From an uncultured Collinsella sp. (lineage in GTDB: Bacteria > Actinomycetota > Coriobacteriia > Coriobacteriales > Coriobacteriaceae): 15,935 bases of DNA. Made by a program: the position numbers and the translations under genes. The stretch is from positions 1 through 15,935 of the forward strand of contig CABTZM010000032.1 of the NCBI GenBank assembly GCA_902489295.1, given 5' to 3'. Within the stretch, counting starts at the first letter, position 1. Each line of letters starts with the position of its first letter. Under the pieces are notes generated by a model. The model saw only the letters and a list, made by a program, of their open reading frames with translations, was not told the DNA's origin and searched no databases. Positions 1 to 6,217 of this stretch are shown here, piece by piece.

Positions 1-755
1 CCCAGGTCGCCACGGGCGACCATGATGCCGTCGGAAGCCTCGAGGATCTCGTCGAAGTTCTCGACGCCCAGGGCGCACTCGATCTTCGGGAAGATCGTCA
101 CGTGCTCGCCACCGTTCTCGCGGCAAAGCTTGCGGATGCCGCGGACGGACTCGCCGTCACGGATGAAGGAAGCGGCGATGTAGTCGATGTTCTCGGTCAG
201 GCCAAAGAGGATGTCCTGACGATCGCGCTCGGTGATGGCGGGCAGCGAGATGTTGACGTTGGGCATGTTGACGCCCTTGCGCTCGCCGATCAGGCCGTCG
301 TTCTTAACGACGCAGGTCATGTCCTGGCCGCTGACGGACTCGACCTCGAGGGCAACCAGGCCGTCATCGATCAGGATGAGGGAGCCCTTCTCGACCTCGG
401 AAGGCAGAGCCAGGTAGTCGAGGGAGATGTGCTCAGCGGTGCCGTGGAAATCCTCGGACGTGGGCTGAGCGGTGACGACGATCTTATCGCCGGTCTTGAC
501 GGCAACCTTCTTGCCGTCGACCAGAAGGCCGGTGCGGACCTCGGGGCCCTTGGTGTCGAGCAGGATGCCGACAGGCAGACCGAGCTCCTTGGAAATACGG
601 CGGACGCGCTCGATGCGACCGTGGTGCTCGTCGTAGGAGCCGTGCGAGAAGTTAAAACGGGCGACGTTCATGCCCGCCTTGATCATCTCGCGGATGGTCT
701 CGTCGCTATCGCAGGCGGGACCCATGGTGCATACAATCTTAGTGCGCTTGTACAT
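1..755 (-). CDS. pyk: Pyruvate kinase, N-terminal half (runs off the window start)
   Basis: Pyruvate kinase transfers phosphate from phosphoenolpyruvate to ADP, the last ATP-yielding step of glycolysis, in the cytosol. Reading the minus strand from ATG at 755-753 gives 251 complete codons; the family is usually about 470-590 residues, so roughly half is present. Visible family motifs are the N-terminal ARFNFSHGS (R33, N35, S37, substrate/K+ site), DTKGPEVRTG (67-76) leading into the mobile B domain, IFPKIE (K224 catalytic, E226 metal ligand) and the final MVARGDL (245-251), where the window cuts the gene inside the GDLG motif. The start is fixed by a GGAGG (761-765 on the plus strand) five bases upstream. 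The gene is divergent from the P-type ATPase. The motifs make the identity essentially certain; the C-terminal regulatory domain cannot be judged here. Confidence 0.97.
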   Translation of the reverse strand, partial: MYKRTKIVCTMGPACDSDETIREMIKAGMNVARFNFSHGSYDEHHGRIERVRRISKELGLPVGILLDTKGPEVRTGLLVDGKKVAVKTGDKIVVTAQPTSEDFHGTAEHISLDYLALPSEVEKGSLILIDDGLVALEVESVSGQDMTCVVKNDGLIGERKGVNMPNVNISLPAITERDRQDILFGLTENIDYIAASFIRDGESVRGIRKLCRENGGEHVTIFPKIECALGVENFDEILEASDGIMVARGDL

Positions 756-818
756 TCAGACCTCCATCTGACATCGTCTTGCGCTGATAGATAAACCATA
801 AGAAATAAAACCGAGATG

Positions 819-824
819 ATTATA
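819..824 (-). promoter_or_regulatory. Candidate -10 element of the pyk promoter
   Basis: The minus strand reads a perfect TATAAT here, 63 bases upstream of the pyk start codon, inside an AT-rich block (780-910). The -35 is weak: TTGGGG (844-849) lies at a 19-bp spacing, or GGGGTA at 17 bp. The predicted transcript would begin near 812 and carry a leader of about 55 bases. In that leader a small TCAGA/TCTGA hairpin (756-771) shows the Shine-Dalgarno sequence in its loop. The -10 match is seen directly; promoter activity is inferred. Confidence 0.5.
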
Positions 825-1005
825 ACGAAATGCCGACCGAATACCCCAAAAAATCGACCGTATGCCGAAATGGAAGTTCATTTTTTGCGGGAAAAACGGT
901 ATATGAAAAATCTTTACCAACCACTCCAACCGCTGCTATCTGGGCGATATGTCAGTTTGGCGATGTGCCGAAGAAAAAACGTTTTACCAATGTTGAGCAT
1001 CACAC

Positions 1006-1029
1006 GGTCTGCACCGTTGCGTGCGGACC
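1006..1029. repeat. 24-bp inverted repeat in the pyk/ATPase intergenic region
   Basis: GGTCTGCAC (1006-1014) faces GTGCGGACC (1021-1029) across a 6-base spacer: nine pairs, one of them G-T. No T-run follows on either strand, so it is not an intrinsic terminator. It lies about 20 bp upstream of the candidate ATPase -35 and could be a dimeric regulator site, but no regulator is identified. Apart from this, the promoter elements and the ATPase leader, I see nothing in the 442-bp region 756-1197. The open frames there have no ribosome site and look non-coding. Confidence 0.4.
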
Positions 1030-1049
1030 ATATTTCCAAACCGATTGTT

Positions 1050-1079
1050 TTGGCTAGACGCGTCTCTTTGGGGTACCAT
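1050..1079 (+). promoter_or_regulatory. Candidate promoter of the P-type ATPase gene
   Basis: TTGGCT (1050-1055) and TACCAT (1074-1079) are separated by 18 bp, a moderate sigma-70-like pair. The spacer holds a perfect 10-bp palindrome, AGACGCGTCT (1056-1065), a place where a repressor could block RNA polymerase. Transcription would begin near 1086, directly at the base of the first leader hairpin, which supports this assignment. The elements are seen; function is inferred. Confidence 0.4.
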
Positions 1080-1085
1080 AGCTCC

Positions 1086-1190
1086 ACTATCAACTGCCGC
1101 TCAGCACGGCAGCCTTGATGAGCCCTTGCCCTTCTCCTGGGAATTATGATCGGACATCAATCTGCTGAGTGGCCCGAATCCCAGGAGGGG
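1086..1190 (+). promoter_or_regulatory. Structured mRNA leader sequestering the ATPase Shine-Dalgarno sequence (riboswitch-like)
   Basis: Hairpin 1 has CTGCCG (1094-1099) paired to CGGCAG (1107-1112), extended by ATCAA (1089-1093) with TTGAT (1115-1119) across a CC bulge. Hairpin 2 has a continuous 12-bp stem (1131-1142 with 1179-1190, two G-U pairs) that contains the whole AGGAGG at 1183-1188, plus an inner stem TCGG (1150-1153)/CCGA (1174-1177) and a 20-nt apical loop. The 7-nt loop of hairpin 1, CTCAGCA (1100-1106), is a perfect complement of TGCTGAG (1163-1169) in the apical loop of hairpin 2, allowing a kissing interaction. TTGATG (1115-1120) can instead pair with CATCAA (1155-1160). I do not recognise a known class: the yybP-ykoY GGGGAGUA signature is absent. 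The pairings are read from the sequence; regulation is inference. Confidence 0.55.
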
Positions 1191-1197
1191 ACTCTAT

Positions 1198-3879
1198 ATG
1201 CAAAAGGAATACCTGTCCGCCGCGGCGGAGGTGCTCAGCGACCAAGGTGTCGATGAGAACCTCGGCCTGAGCAACGACGAGGCGTCTTCGCGCCTCGCCA
1301 AGACAGGCCCTAACAAGCTCGAGGAAGCCGAGAAGACGCCGCTGTGGAAGCGTTTCTTTGAGCAGATGGCCGACCCCATGGTCATCATGCTGATCGTTGC
1401 CGCCGTCATCAGTGCGCTCACGGGCATGGTCAAGGGCGAGCCCGACTTTGCCGATGTTGCCATCATCATGTTCGTCGTTATCGTCAACTCGGTGCTGGGC
1501 GTGGTCCAGGAAGCCAAGAGCGAGGAGGCCCTCGAGGCCCTGCAGGAGATGAGTGCGGCGCAGTCCAAGGTGCTACGCGACGGCAAGCTCGTGCACCTGC
1601 CGAGCGCCGAGCTCGTGCCCGGCGACGTGATCATGCTCGAGGCGGGCGACTCCGTCCCGGCCGACTGCCGCGTGCTCGAGAGCGCCACGATGAAGATCGA
1701 AGAGGCCGCGCTCACCGGCGAGTCCGTGCCCGTCGAGAAGCATGCCAACGTGATCGAGCTCGCCGCCGGCACCGACGACGTGCCGCTCGGCGACCGCAAG
1801 AACATGTGCTACATGGGTTCCACCGTGGTATACGGCCGTGGCCGCGCCGTCGTGGTCGGCACCGGCATGAACACCGAGATGGGTAAGATCGCCGGCGCCC
1901 TGGCCGAGGCCAAGGAGGAGCTCACGCCGTTGCAGGTGAAGCTCGCCGAGCTCAGCCGCATCCTTACCATTATGGTGATCGTCATCTGCGTCGTGATCTT
2001 TGGCGTTGACATCCTCCGCCACGGCGTGGGCAACGTCCTTACCGATCCGACTGCCCTGCTCGACACCTTTATGGTCGCCGTCTCGCTTGCCGTCGCCGCC
2101 ATTCCCGAGGGCCTGGTCGCCGTCGTGACCATCGTCCTTTCGCTCGGCGTGACCAAGATGGCCAAGCGCCAGGCGATTATCCGCAAGCTCTCTGCCGTCG
2201 AGACCCTTGGCTGCACGCAGACCATCTGCTCCGACAAGACCGGTACCCTTACCCAGAACAAGATGACCGTCGTCAAGCACGAGCTCGCTGCGCCCAAGGA
2301 GAAGTTCCTGGCCGGCATGGCGCTGTGCTCCGATGCTCAGTGGGACGAGGAGCTGGGCGAGGCCGTGGGCGAGCCGACTGAGTGCGCGCTCGTCAACGAC
2401 GCCGGCAAGGCGGGCCTCACTGGCCTGACTGCCGAGCATCCGCGCGTGGGCGAGGCCCCGTTTGACTCGGGCCGCAAGATGATGTCCGTGGTCGTCGAGA
2501 CCCTGGATGGCGAGTACGAGCAGTACACCAAGGGTGCGCCCGACGTGGTGATCGGCCTGTGCACCCATATCTACGAGGGCGATAAGGTCGTCCCCCTGAC
2601 CGAGGAGCGCCGCGCCGAGCTCGTGGCGGCCAACAAGGCCATGGCCGACGAGGCCCTGCGCGTACTGGCGCTGGCAAGCCGCACCTACACCGAGGTTCCC
2701 GACGACTGCAGCCCCGCTGCGCTCGAGCATGACCTGGTCTTCTGCGGCCTATCCGGCATGATCGACCCGGTCCGTCCCGAGGTGGCCGACGCCATCCGCG
2801 AGGCCCACGATGCCGGTATTCGCACCGTCATGATCACGGGCGACCACATCGACACCGCCGTGGCCATCGCCAAGCAGCTGGGCATCGTCGCCGATCGCAG
2901 CCATGCCATTACCGGTGCCGACCTCGATCGCATGAGCGACGAGGAGCTCGACGCGCACATCGAGGACTACGGCGTGTACGCCCGCGTCCAGCCCGAGCAC
3001 AAGACCCGCATCGTCGAGGCCTGGAAGTCGCGCGACCAGATCGTGGCCATGACGGGCGATGGCGTCAACGACGCCCCGTCCATCAAGCGCGCCGACATCG
3101 GCGTGGGCATGGGCATTACTGGTACCGACGTCACCAAGAACGTCGCCGACATGGTGCTCGCCGACGATAACTTTGCCACCATCATCGGTGCCTGCGAAGA
3201 GGGCCGTCGCATCTACGACAACATCCGCAAGGTCATCCAGTTCCTGCTTTCGGCCAACCTTGCCGAGGTGTTCTCGGTGTTTATCGCCACGCTCATCGGC
3301 TTTACCATCTTCCAGCCGGTGCAGCTGCTGTGGGTGAACCTGGTCACCGACTGCTTCCCCGCGCTCGCGCTGGGCATGGAGGATGCCGAGGGCGACATCA
3401 TGAAGCGCAAGCCGCGCAACGCCAAGGACGGTGTCTTTGCCGGACATATGGGTCTGGACTGTGTGGTCCAGGGCCTAATCATCACCGTGCTGGTTCTGGC
3501 GAGCTTCTTTGTGGGCGTGTACTTTGACATGGGCTACATCCATATCGCCGATATGATCGCCGGCAATGCCGACGAGGAAGGCGTGATGATGGCGTTCATC
3601 ACGCTCAACATGGTTGAGATTTTCCACTGCTTCAATATGCGCAGCCGTCGTGCGTCGCTGTTCACCATGAAGAAGCAGAACAAGTGGCTGTGGGCTTCCG
3701 CCGCGCTGGCGCTGGTGCTGACGGTGATCGTAACCGTGCAGCCGACGCTTGCCGAGATGTTCTTTGGCCCCGTGACGCTTGAGTTCAAGGGCGTTGTCGC
3801 TGCCCTGGGCCTGGCCTTCCTGATCATCCCGCTGATGGAGATCTACAAGGCGATCATGCGCGCGGTCGAGAAGGAGTAG
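1198..3879 (+). CDS. Calcium-transporting P-type ATPase (P2-type)
   Basis: This 893-residue membrane pump probably exports Ca2+ from the cytosol using ATP through a phospho-aspartate intermediate. The order of motifs is complete: N-terminal cation-ATPase domain (about 10-75), actuator TGES (173-176), M4 IPEGL (302-306), phosphorylation site DKTGTLT (D346), nucleotide-binding KGAP (445-448), TGDHIDTA (547-554), TGDGVNDAP (619-627), then M5-M10. Cation ligands known from SERCA are kept: E304 in M4, N687 and E690 in M5 (NLAEV), and N714, T717 and D718 in M6 (LWVNLVTDCFPALALG). This makes Ca2+ more likely than Na+/K+ or H+, although Mn2+ is possible. Length fits bacterial Ca2+-ATPases (about 880-900). 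AGGAGG (1183-1188) lies nine bases before the ATG but is buried in the leader hairpin. It stands alone between pyk (divergent) and rsgA. Confidence 0.95.
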   Translation: MQKEYLSAAAEVLSDQGVDENLGLSNDEASSRLAKTGPNKLEEAEKTPLWKRFFEQMADPMVIMLIVAAVISALTGMVKGEPDFADVAIIMFVVIVNSVLGVVQEAKSEEALEALQEMSAAQSKVLRDGKLVHLPSAELVPGDVIMLEAGDSVPADCRVLESATMKIEEAALTGESVPVEKHANVIELAAGTDDVPLGDRKNMCYMGSTVVYGRGRAVVVGTGMNTEMGKIAGALAEAKEELTPLQVKLAELSRILTIMVIVICVVIFGVDILRHGVGNVLTDPTALLDTFMVAVSLAVAAIPEGLVAVVTIVLSLGVTKMAKRQAIIRKLSAVETLGCTQTICSDKTGTLTQNKMTVVKHELAAPKEKFLAGMALCSDAQWDEELGEAVGEPTECALVNDAGKAGLTGLTAEHPRVGEAPFDSGRKMMSVVVETLDGEYEQYTKGAPDVVIGLCTHIYEGDKVVPLTEERRAELVAANKAMADEALRVLALASRTYTEVPDDCSPAALEHDLVFCGLSGMIDPVRPEVADAIREAHDAGIRTVMITGDHIDTAVAIAKQLGIVADRSHAITGADLDRMSDEELDAHIEDYGVYARVQPEHKTRIVEAWKSRDQIVAMTGDGVNDAPSIKRADIGVGMGITGTDVTKNVADMVLADDNFATIIGACEEGRRIYDNIRKVIQFLLSANLAEVFSVFIATLIGFTIFQPVQLLWVNLVTDCFPALALGMEDAEGDIMKRKPRNAKDGVFAGHMGLDCVVQGLIITVLVLASFFVGVYFDMGYIHIADMIAGNADEEGVMMAFITLNMVEIFHCFNMRSRRASLFTMKKQNKWLWASAALALVLTVIVTVQPTLAEMFFGPVTLEFKGVVAALGLAFLIIPLMEIYKAIMRAVEKE

Positions 3880-3902
3880 GTCGAAAGGCCATCCTTCCCA
3901 CC

Positions 3903-3993
3903 GGCCCGACCGCCTGCGGGGTTTCTTCCTCGCTGGTCCTCGCGCTTCGCGCTGCGGGATCGCTCGGAAGAAACCCCTCCCGGCGGGCGGGCC
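3903..3993. repeat. Long GC-rich imperfect palindrome (91 bp)
   Basis: Two nested arms face each other. GGCCCGACCGCC (3903-3914) pairs with GGCGGGCGGGCC (3982-3993) at 11 of 12 positions, and GGGGTTTCTTCC (3918-3929) pairs with GGAAGAAACCCC (3966-3977) at 12 of 12. The tip holds a smaller CGCG-ctt-CGCG hairpin (3941-3951). No T-run follows, so it is not a standard terminator. It sits just after the ATPase stop and before the real terminator. A REP/BIME-like interspersed element or a 3' mRNA-stabilising hairpin is plausible; copies elsewhere cannot be checked from one window. Confidence 0.7.
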
Positions 3994-4035
3994 TTCGGAT
4001 AACCTCTCGGGATCATTGGCTGAGGGAAAGTATGT

Positions 4036-4071
4036 GAGTCGGTCGAGCGTTTGCTCGACCGACTCTTTTTT
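4036..4071 (+). terminator. Strong intrinsic terminator between the ATPase gene and rsgA
   Basis: GAGTCGGTCGAGC (4036-4048) and GCTCGACCGACTC (4053-4065) form a perfect 13-bp stem with a 4-base loop (GTTT), followed by six Ts (4066-4071). It ends the ATPase transcript about 160 bases past the stop. Its position argues against the possible TTG start of rsgA at 4016, which would put the hairpin inside the coding sequence. Confidence 0.93.
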
Positions 4072-4082
4072 GTGGGTAAAAT
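4055..4082 (+). promoter_or_regulatory. Weak candidate promoter of rsgA
   Basis: TAAAAT (4077-4082) is a fair -10, with TCGACC (4055-4060) 16 bp upstream as a 4-of-6 match to the -35. The -35 would lie inside the right arm of the preceding terminator. A promoter is expected here because rsgA follows a terminator, but the motif evidence is thin. Confidence 0.3.
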
Positions 4083-4120
4083 ACCTGCTCAGTTGTGTGG
4101 TTTTGTGCTGGGAGGCATCT

Positions 4121-5305
4121 GTGGGCAAGGCTAAGGCTAAAGCGAAGAAAAAGACGACGGGGGCGCGGGCTAAGCGTGATCGTCGTCGGAAGCTCGCGAC
4201 CGAGGCTCCCGCATCTGCTGAGGAGCTGCTGGCAAGCGTGCCGGGACTCGACGCGCTGCAGGATGTTCCGGCGTTTGATGACCTGCCGGTCGATGAAGCT
4301 CAGCAGGCTGCCTTTGATGATTTCTGCGCACATGCCGAGGAGCCCGAGCAGATGCAGCTTGGCGCCGTGGTGCGCTTGGATCGTGGGTTTCCGCTGGTGG
4401 CGACTGCCGACGATACCTTCCGCGCCGAGCATGCCGTGGGATTTGCCAAGTCGCGCGGTGGGGACGAGGTCCTGCTGCCTGCCGTGGGCGATCGTGTGGC
4501 GGTGCGCCGCGCTCCCGGGCACGATATGGGCGTGATTGAATGCGTACTGCCGCGCCGTACGAGCTTTGAGCGTTGGCGCGGCCGTGCCCGCGGAGAGCGC
4601 CAGGTGCTCTGCTCCAACGTGGATAGCGTGCTAATCGTGCAGGCGCTCGGTGCCGGCGAGGTGCTGCTCGACCGTGTGGCGCGCTCGCTGGTGTTGGCGC
4701 TCGACTGCGATGCCGAACCGGTGGTGGTACTCACCAAAGCTGACCGCTGCGATGCCGAGGAACTCGAGCGCGATCTGGACCGCGTGCGCCGCCTGGTGGG
4801 TCCGGATGTGCGCGTGATCGTGACGTCTTCTGCCGAAGGCCGCGGCCTGGACGAGGTGCGCGCTTGCGTGCCCGCCGGAAGCTGCGCCATGATCTTGGGC
4901 GAGTCGGGTGCCGGCAAGTCGACGCTGCTCAATGCACTGCTGGGCCACGATACGTTGGCGACCGGCGGTGTGCGCGAACGCGACGACCAGGGTCGTCACA
5001 CTACCGTCGCGCGCGTGATGGTGGCGCTGCCGGGCGACGCCGGCGTGATCGCCGATGCCCCGGGTCTGCGCAGTTTGCCGCTCGTGGGACATGAGCGGGG
5101 TCTGGCGCGCGCCTTTCCCGAGATTGTCGAGGCATCGCGTGCGTGCCGGTTTGGCGATTGCACGCATGTCCATGAGCCGGGTTGCGCCGTTCGCGAGGCC
5201 GAGGACGCCGGGCAGATTGACAGCCTGCGTCTGGAAACGTTCCAAAACCTGGCGTCATCCATGCGCGTGAGCGCTCAAATGCTCGATCCCGATGTCCATC
5301 TGTAA
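4121..5305 (+). CDS. rsgA: Ribosome small-subunit biogenesis GTPase RsgA
   Basis: RsgA (YjeQ) is a circularly permuted GTPase that checks maturation of the 30S subunit and releases late assembly factors. Motif order shows the permutation: G4 LTKAD (204-208) comes before the P-loop GESGAGKST (260-268), then GRHTT (switch I) and DAPG (312-315, normally DTPG). A C-terminal zinc-binding knuckle C342-x4-C347-x-H349-x5-C355 follows, and an OB-fold lies near 80-160. The first 30 residues are very basic (KAKAKKK, KRDRRRK), suiting rRNA contact. GTG at 4121 is chosen because GGAGG (4111-4115) lies five bases upstream and a longer TTG start at 4016 would include the terminator. The resulting 394 residues are slightly longer than the E. 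coli protein (350), mostly through the N-terminal extension. Confidence 0.95.
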   Translation: MGKAKAKAKKKTTGARAKRDRRRKLATEAPASAEELLASVPGLDALQDVPAFDDLPVDEAQQAAFDDFCAHAEEPEQMQLGAVVRLDRGFPLVATADDTFRAEHAVGFAKSRGGDEVLLPAVGDRVAVRRAPGHDMGVIECVLPRRTSFERWRGRARGERQVLCSNVDSVLIVQALGAGEVLLDRVARSLVLALDCDAEPVVVLTKADRCDAEELERDLDRVRRLVGPDVRVIVTSSAEGRGLDEVRACVPAGSCAMILGESGAGKSTLLNALLGHDTLATGGVRERDDQGRHTTVARVMVALPGDAGVIADAPGLRSLPLVGHERGLARAFPEIVEASRACRFGDCTHVHEPGCAVREAEDAGQIDSLRLETFQNLASSMRVSAQMLDPDVHL

Positions 5306-5322
5306 TTGATTTTTCCTATGAC

Positions 5323-5357
5323 AGCCGTTTCCCAACTGTTCGGGAGACGGCTTTTTT
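5323..5357 (+). terminator. Intrinsic terminator of rsgA
   Basis: AGCCGTTTCCC (5323-5333) pairs with GGGAGACGGCT (5342-5352), with one G-U pair and an 8-base loop, followed by a run of Ts to 5357. It starts 18 bases after the rsgA stop and separates rsgA from the pilus operon. Confidence 0.9.
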
Positions 5358-5429
5358 GCTGCGGAAAAGCCTCGAAACATGCAGTTTGCTGACGTGCCGA
5401 CCAAAACCTTGCCACGAGCTTGACGGGCT

Positions 5430-5471
5430 GGTCAGCTTTTGGTCAGCGATTGGTTTGACATCGAAAACCAA
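5430..5471 (+). promoter_or_regulatory. Candidate control region of the pilus operon
   Basis: A perfect -35-like TTGACA lies at 5455-5460, but at 16-18 bp downstream there is only GC-rich sequence with no good -10, suggesting either an activator-dependent or a non-housekeeping promoter. The TTGACA sits in the middle of an inverted repeat, TTGGTTT (5450-5456) facing AAACCAA (5465-5471). Just upstream, GGTCAGC occurs twice (5430-5436 and 5441-5447), start to start 11 bp, about one helical turn. These repeats look like operator sites. The stretch 5358-5557 otherwise shows no gene. Confidence 0.4.
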
Positions 5472-5557
5472 GATCGCGATTGCGCCGCTTTGCGCTCTGA
5501 CCGCCCAGACAATGGTGGTACGGGCATTCGCCCGGCACTGCCATGAGAGGAGCGGCC

Positions 5558-6217
5558 GTGAACAAGAGCAAGCGCATCGCCATCAGTCTGGTCGCGGGCG
5601 TGCTCGCTGCGCTGCTCTGCATGGCTTACGGCTCGTCGATCCGCTCACGAGCCGAACAGGTCCAGGCTGAGACCTTGGCCAAGTACGGTGGCGATCGCGT
5701 CGAGGTATGCGTCGCGGCGCGCGATATCGATGTGGGCGAGACCCTCGATGAGACCAATGTCATAACCCAGGAATGGCTGACGAGCCTGCTGCCGCGTGAC
5801 GCGGCGACCGAGCTGCGCCAGGTGCGCGGCGACGTGACGACTTCGCGTATTCCCAAAAACGCCGTGATCTGCAATGTCTACACCAAGGCCGAGAGCCACA
5901 AGCTCGAGGTGCCTAAGGGCAAGGTCGCCGTTTCGGTGGCGGTCGATGCCGAGCACTCGGTCGGCGGTGCTGCGGGCGTGGGCAGCTACGTGGATGTGTA
6001 TGTGCAAAAAGACGGCGTGACCGATCGGCTGTGCGGCGCGTACGTGATCGATACCAGTGAGGATTCCGGTGCCACGCGCGAGGGCAAGATCGAATGGGTG
6101 ACGCTGGCGGCTGACCCCGAAGACGTCAAGGAACTGCTGGGAGCCTCGGGCAAGGGAACGGTCAGCTTGACGATTCCCGCCACGGCGCGCGGCAAAAAGA
6201 GCGGAGGCGACGAGTGA
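5558..6217 (+). CDS. cpaB: Flp pilus assembly protein CpaB/RcpC-like (SAF domain)
   Basis: CpaB/RcpC proteins are membrane-anchored and project out of the cell, where they help pilus assembly; in diderms they work with the secretin, which a monoderm lacks. The 219-residue product has a basic N-terminus and one membrane segment (about 7-24), then a SAF domain (48-110; VAARDIDVGETLDETNV and SRIPKNAVI) and an RcpC-like region (about 118-205; SVAVDAEHSVGGAAGVGSYVDVYV would be its core). GTG at 5558 is preferred over ATG 5543 because GAGGAG (5547-5552) precedes it by five bases and nothing resembling a ribosome site precedes 5543. It is the first gene of the Tad operon, and its stop overlaps the next start (TGATG). 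Confidence 0.85.
   Translation: MNKSKRIAISLVAGVLAALLCMAYGSSIRSRAEQVQAETLAKYGGDRVEVCVAARDIDVGETLDETNVITQEWLTSLLPRDAATELRQVRGDVTTSRIPKNAVICNVYTKAESHKLEVPKGKVAVSVAVDAEHSVGGAAGVGSYVDVYVQKDGVTDRLCGAYVIDTSEDSGATREGKIEWVTLAADPEDVKELLGASGKGTVSLTIPATARGKKSGGDE

Noticed and set aside
102..794. Plus-strand open frame opposite pyruvate kinase
   Set aside because: It is the antisense of clear pyruvate kinase codons; the product is a low-complexity Asp/Leu/Val/Ala sequence with no ribosome site.
1054..1063. CTAGACGCGT also occurring at 12203-12212
   Set aside because: The second copy is inside the TadG-like coding sequence and not palindromic beyond this core; a 10-bp match can be chance.
816..1118. 100-residue open frame in the pyk/ATPase intergenic region
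   Set aside because: No Shine-Dalgarno, unlike real genes here; Arg/Pro-rich unstructured composition; overlaps promoter and leader elements.
1081..1190. Assigning the ATPase leader to yybP-ykoY (Mn2+), NiCo or M-box riboswitches
   Set aside because: The conserved yybP-ykoY GGGGAGUA loop is absent and I could not match the remembered core of the others; left as unassigned.
1573..2730. Long minus-strand frame inside the ATPase gene
   Set aside because: Gly/His/Asp-rich shadow produced by strong GC bias at third positions of the ATPase codons.
4016..4120. Longer RsgA start (TTG 4016)
   Set aside because: It would place the perfect terminator 4036-4071 in the coding region, and GTG 4121 has a well-spaced GGAGG.
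5543..5557. ATG 5543 as the cpaB start
   Set aside because: No ribosome site upstream; the GAGGAG inside this stretch serves GTG 5558.
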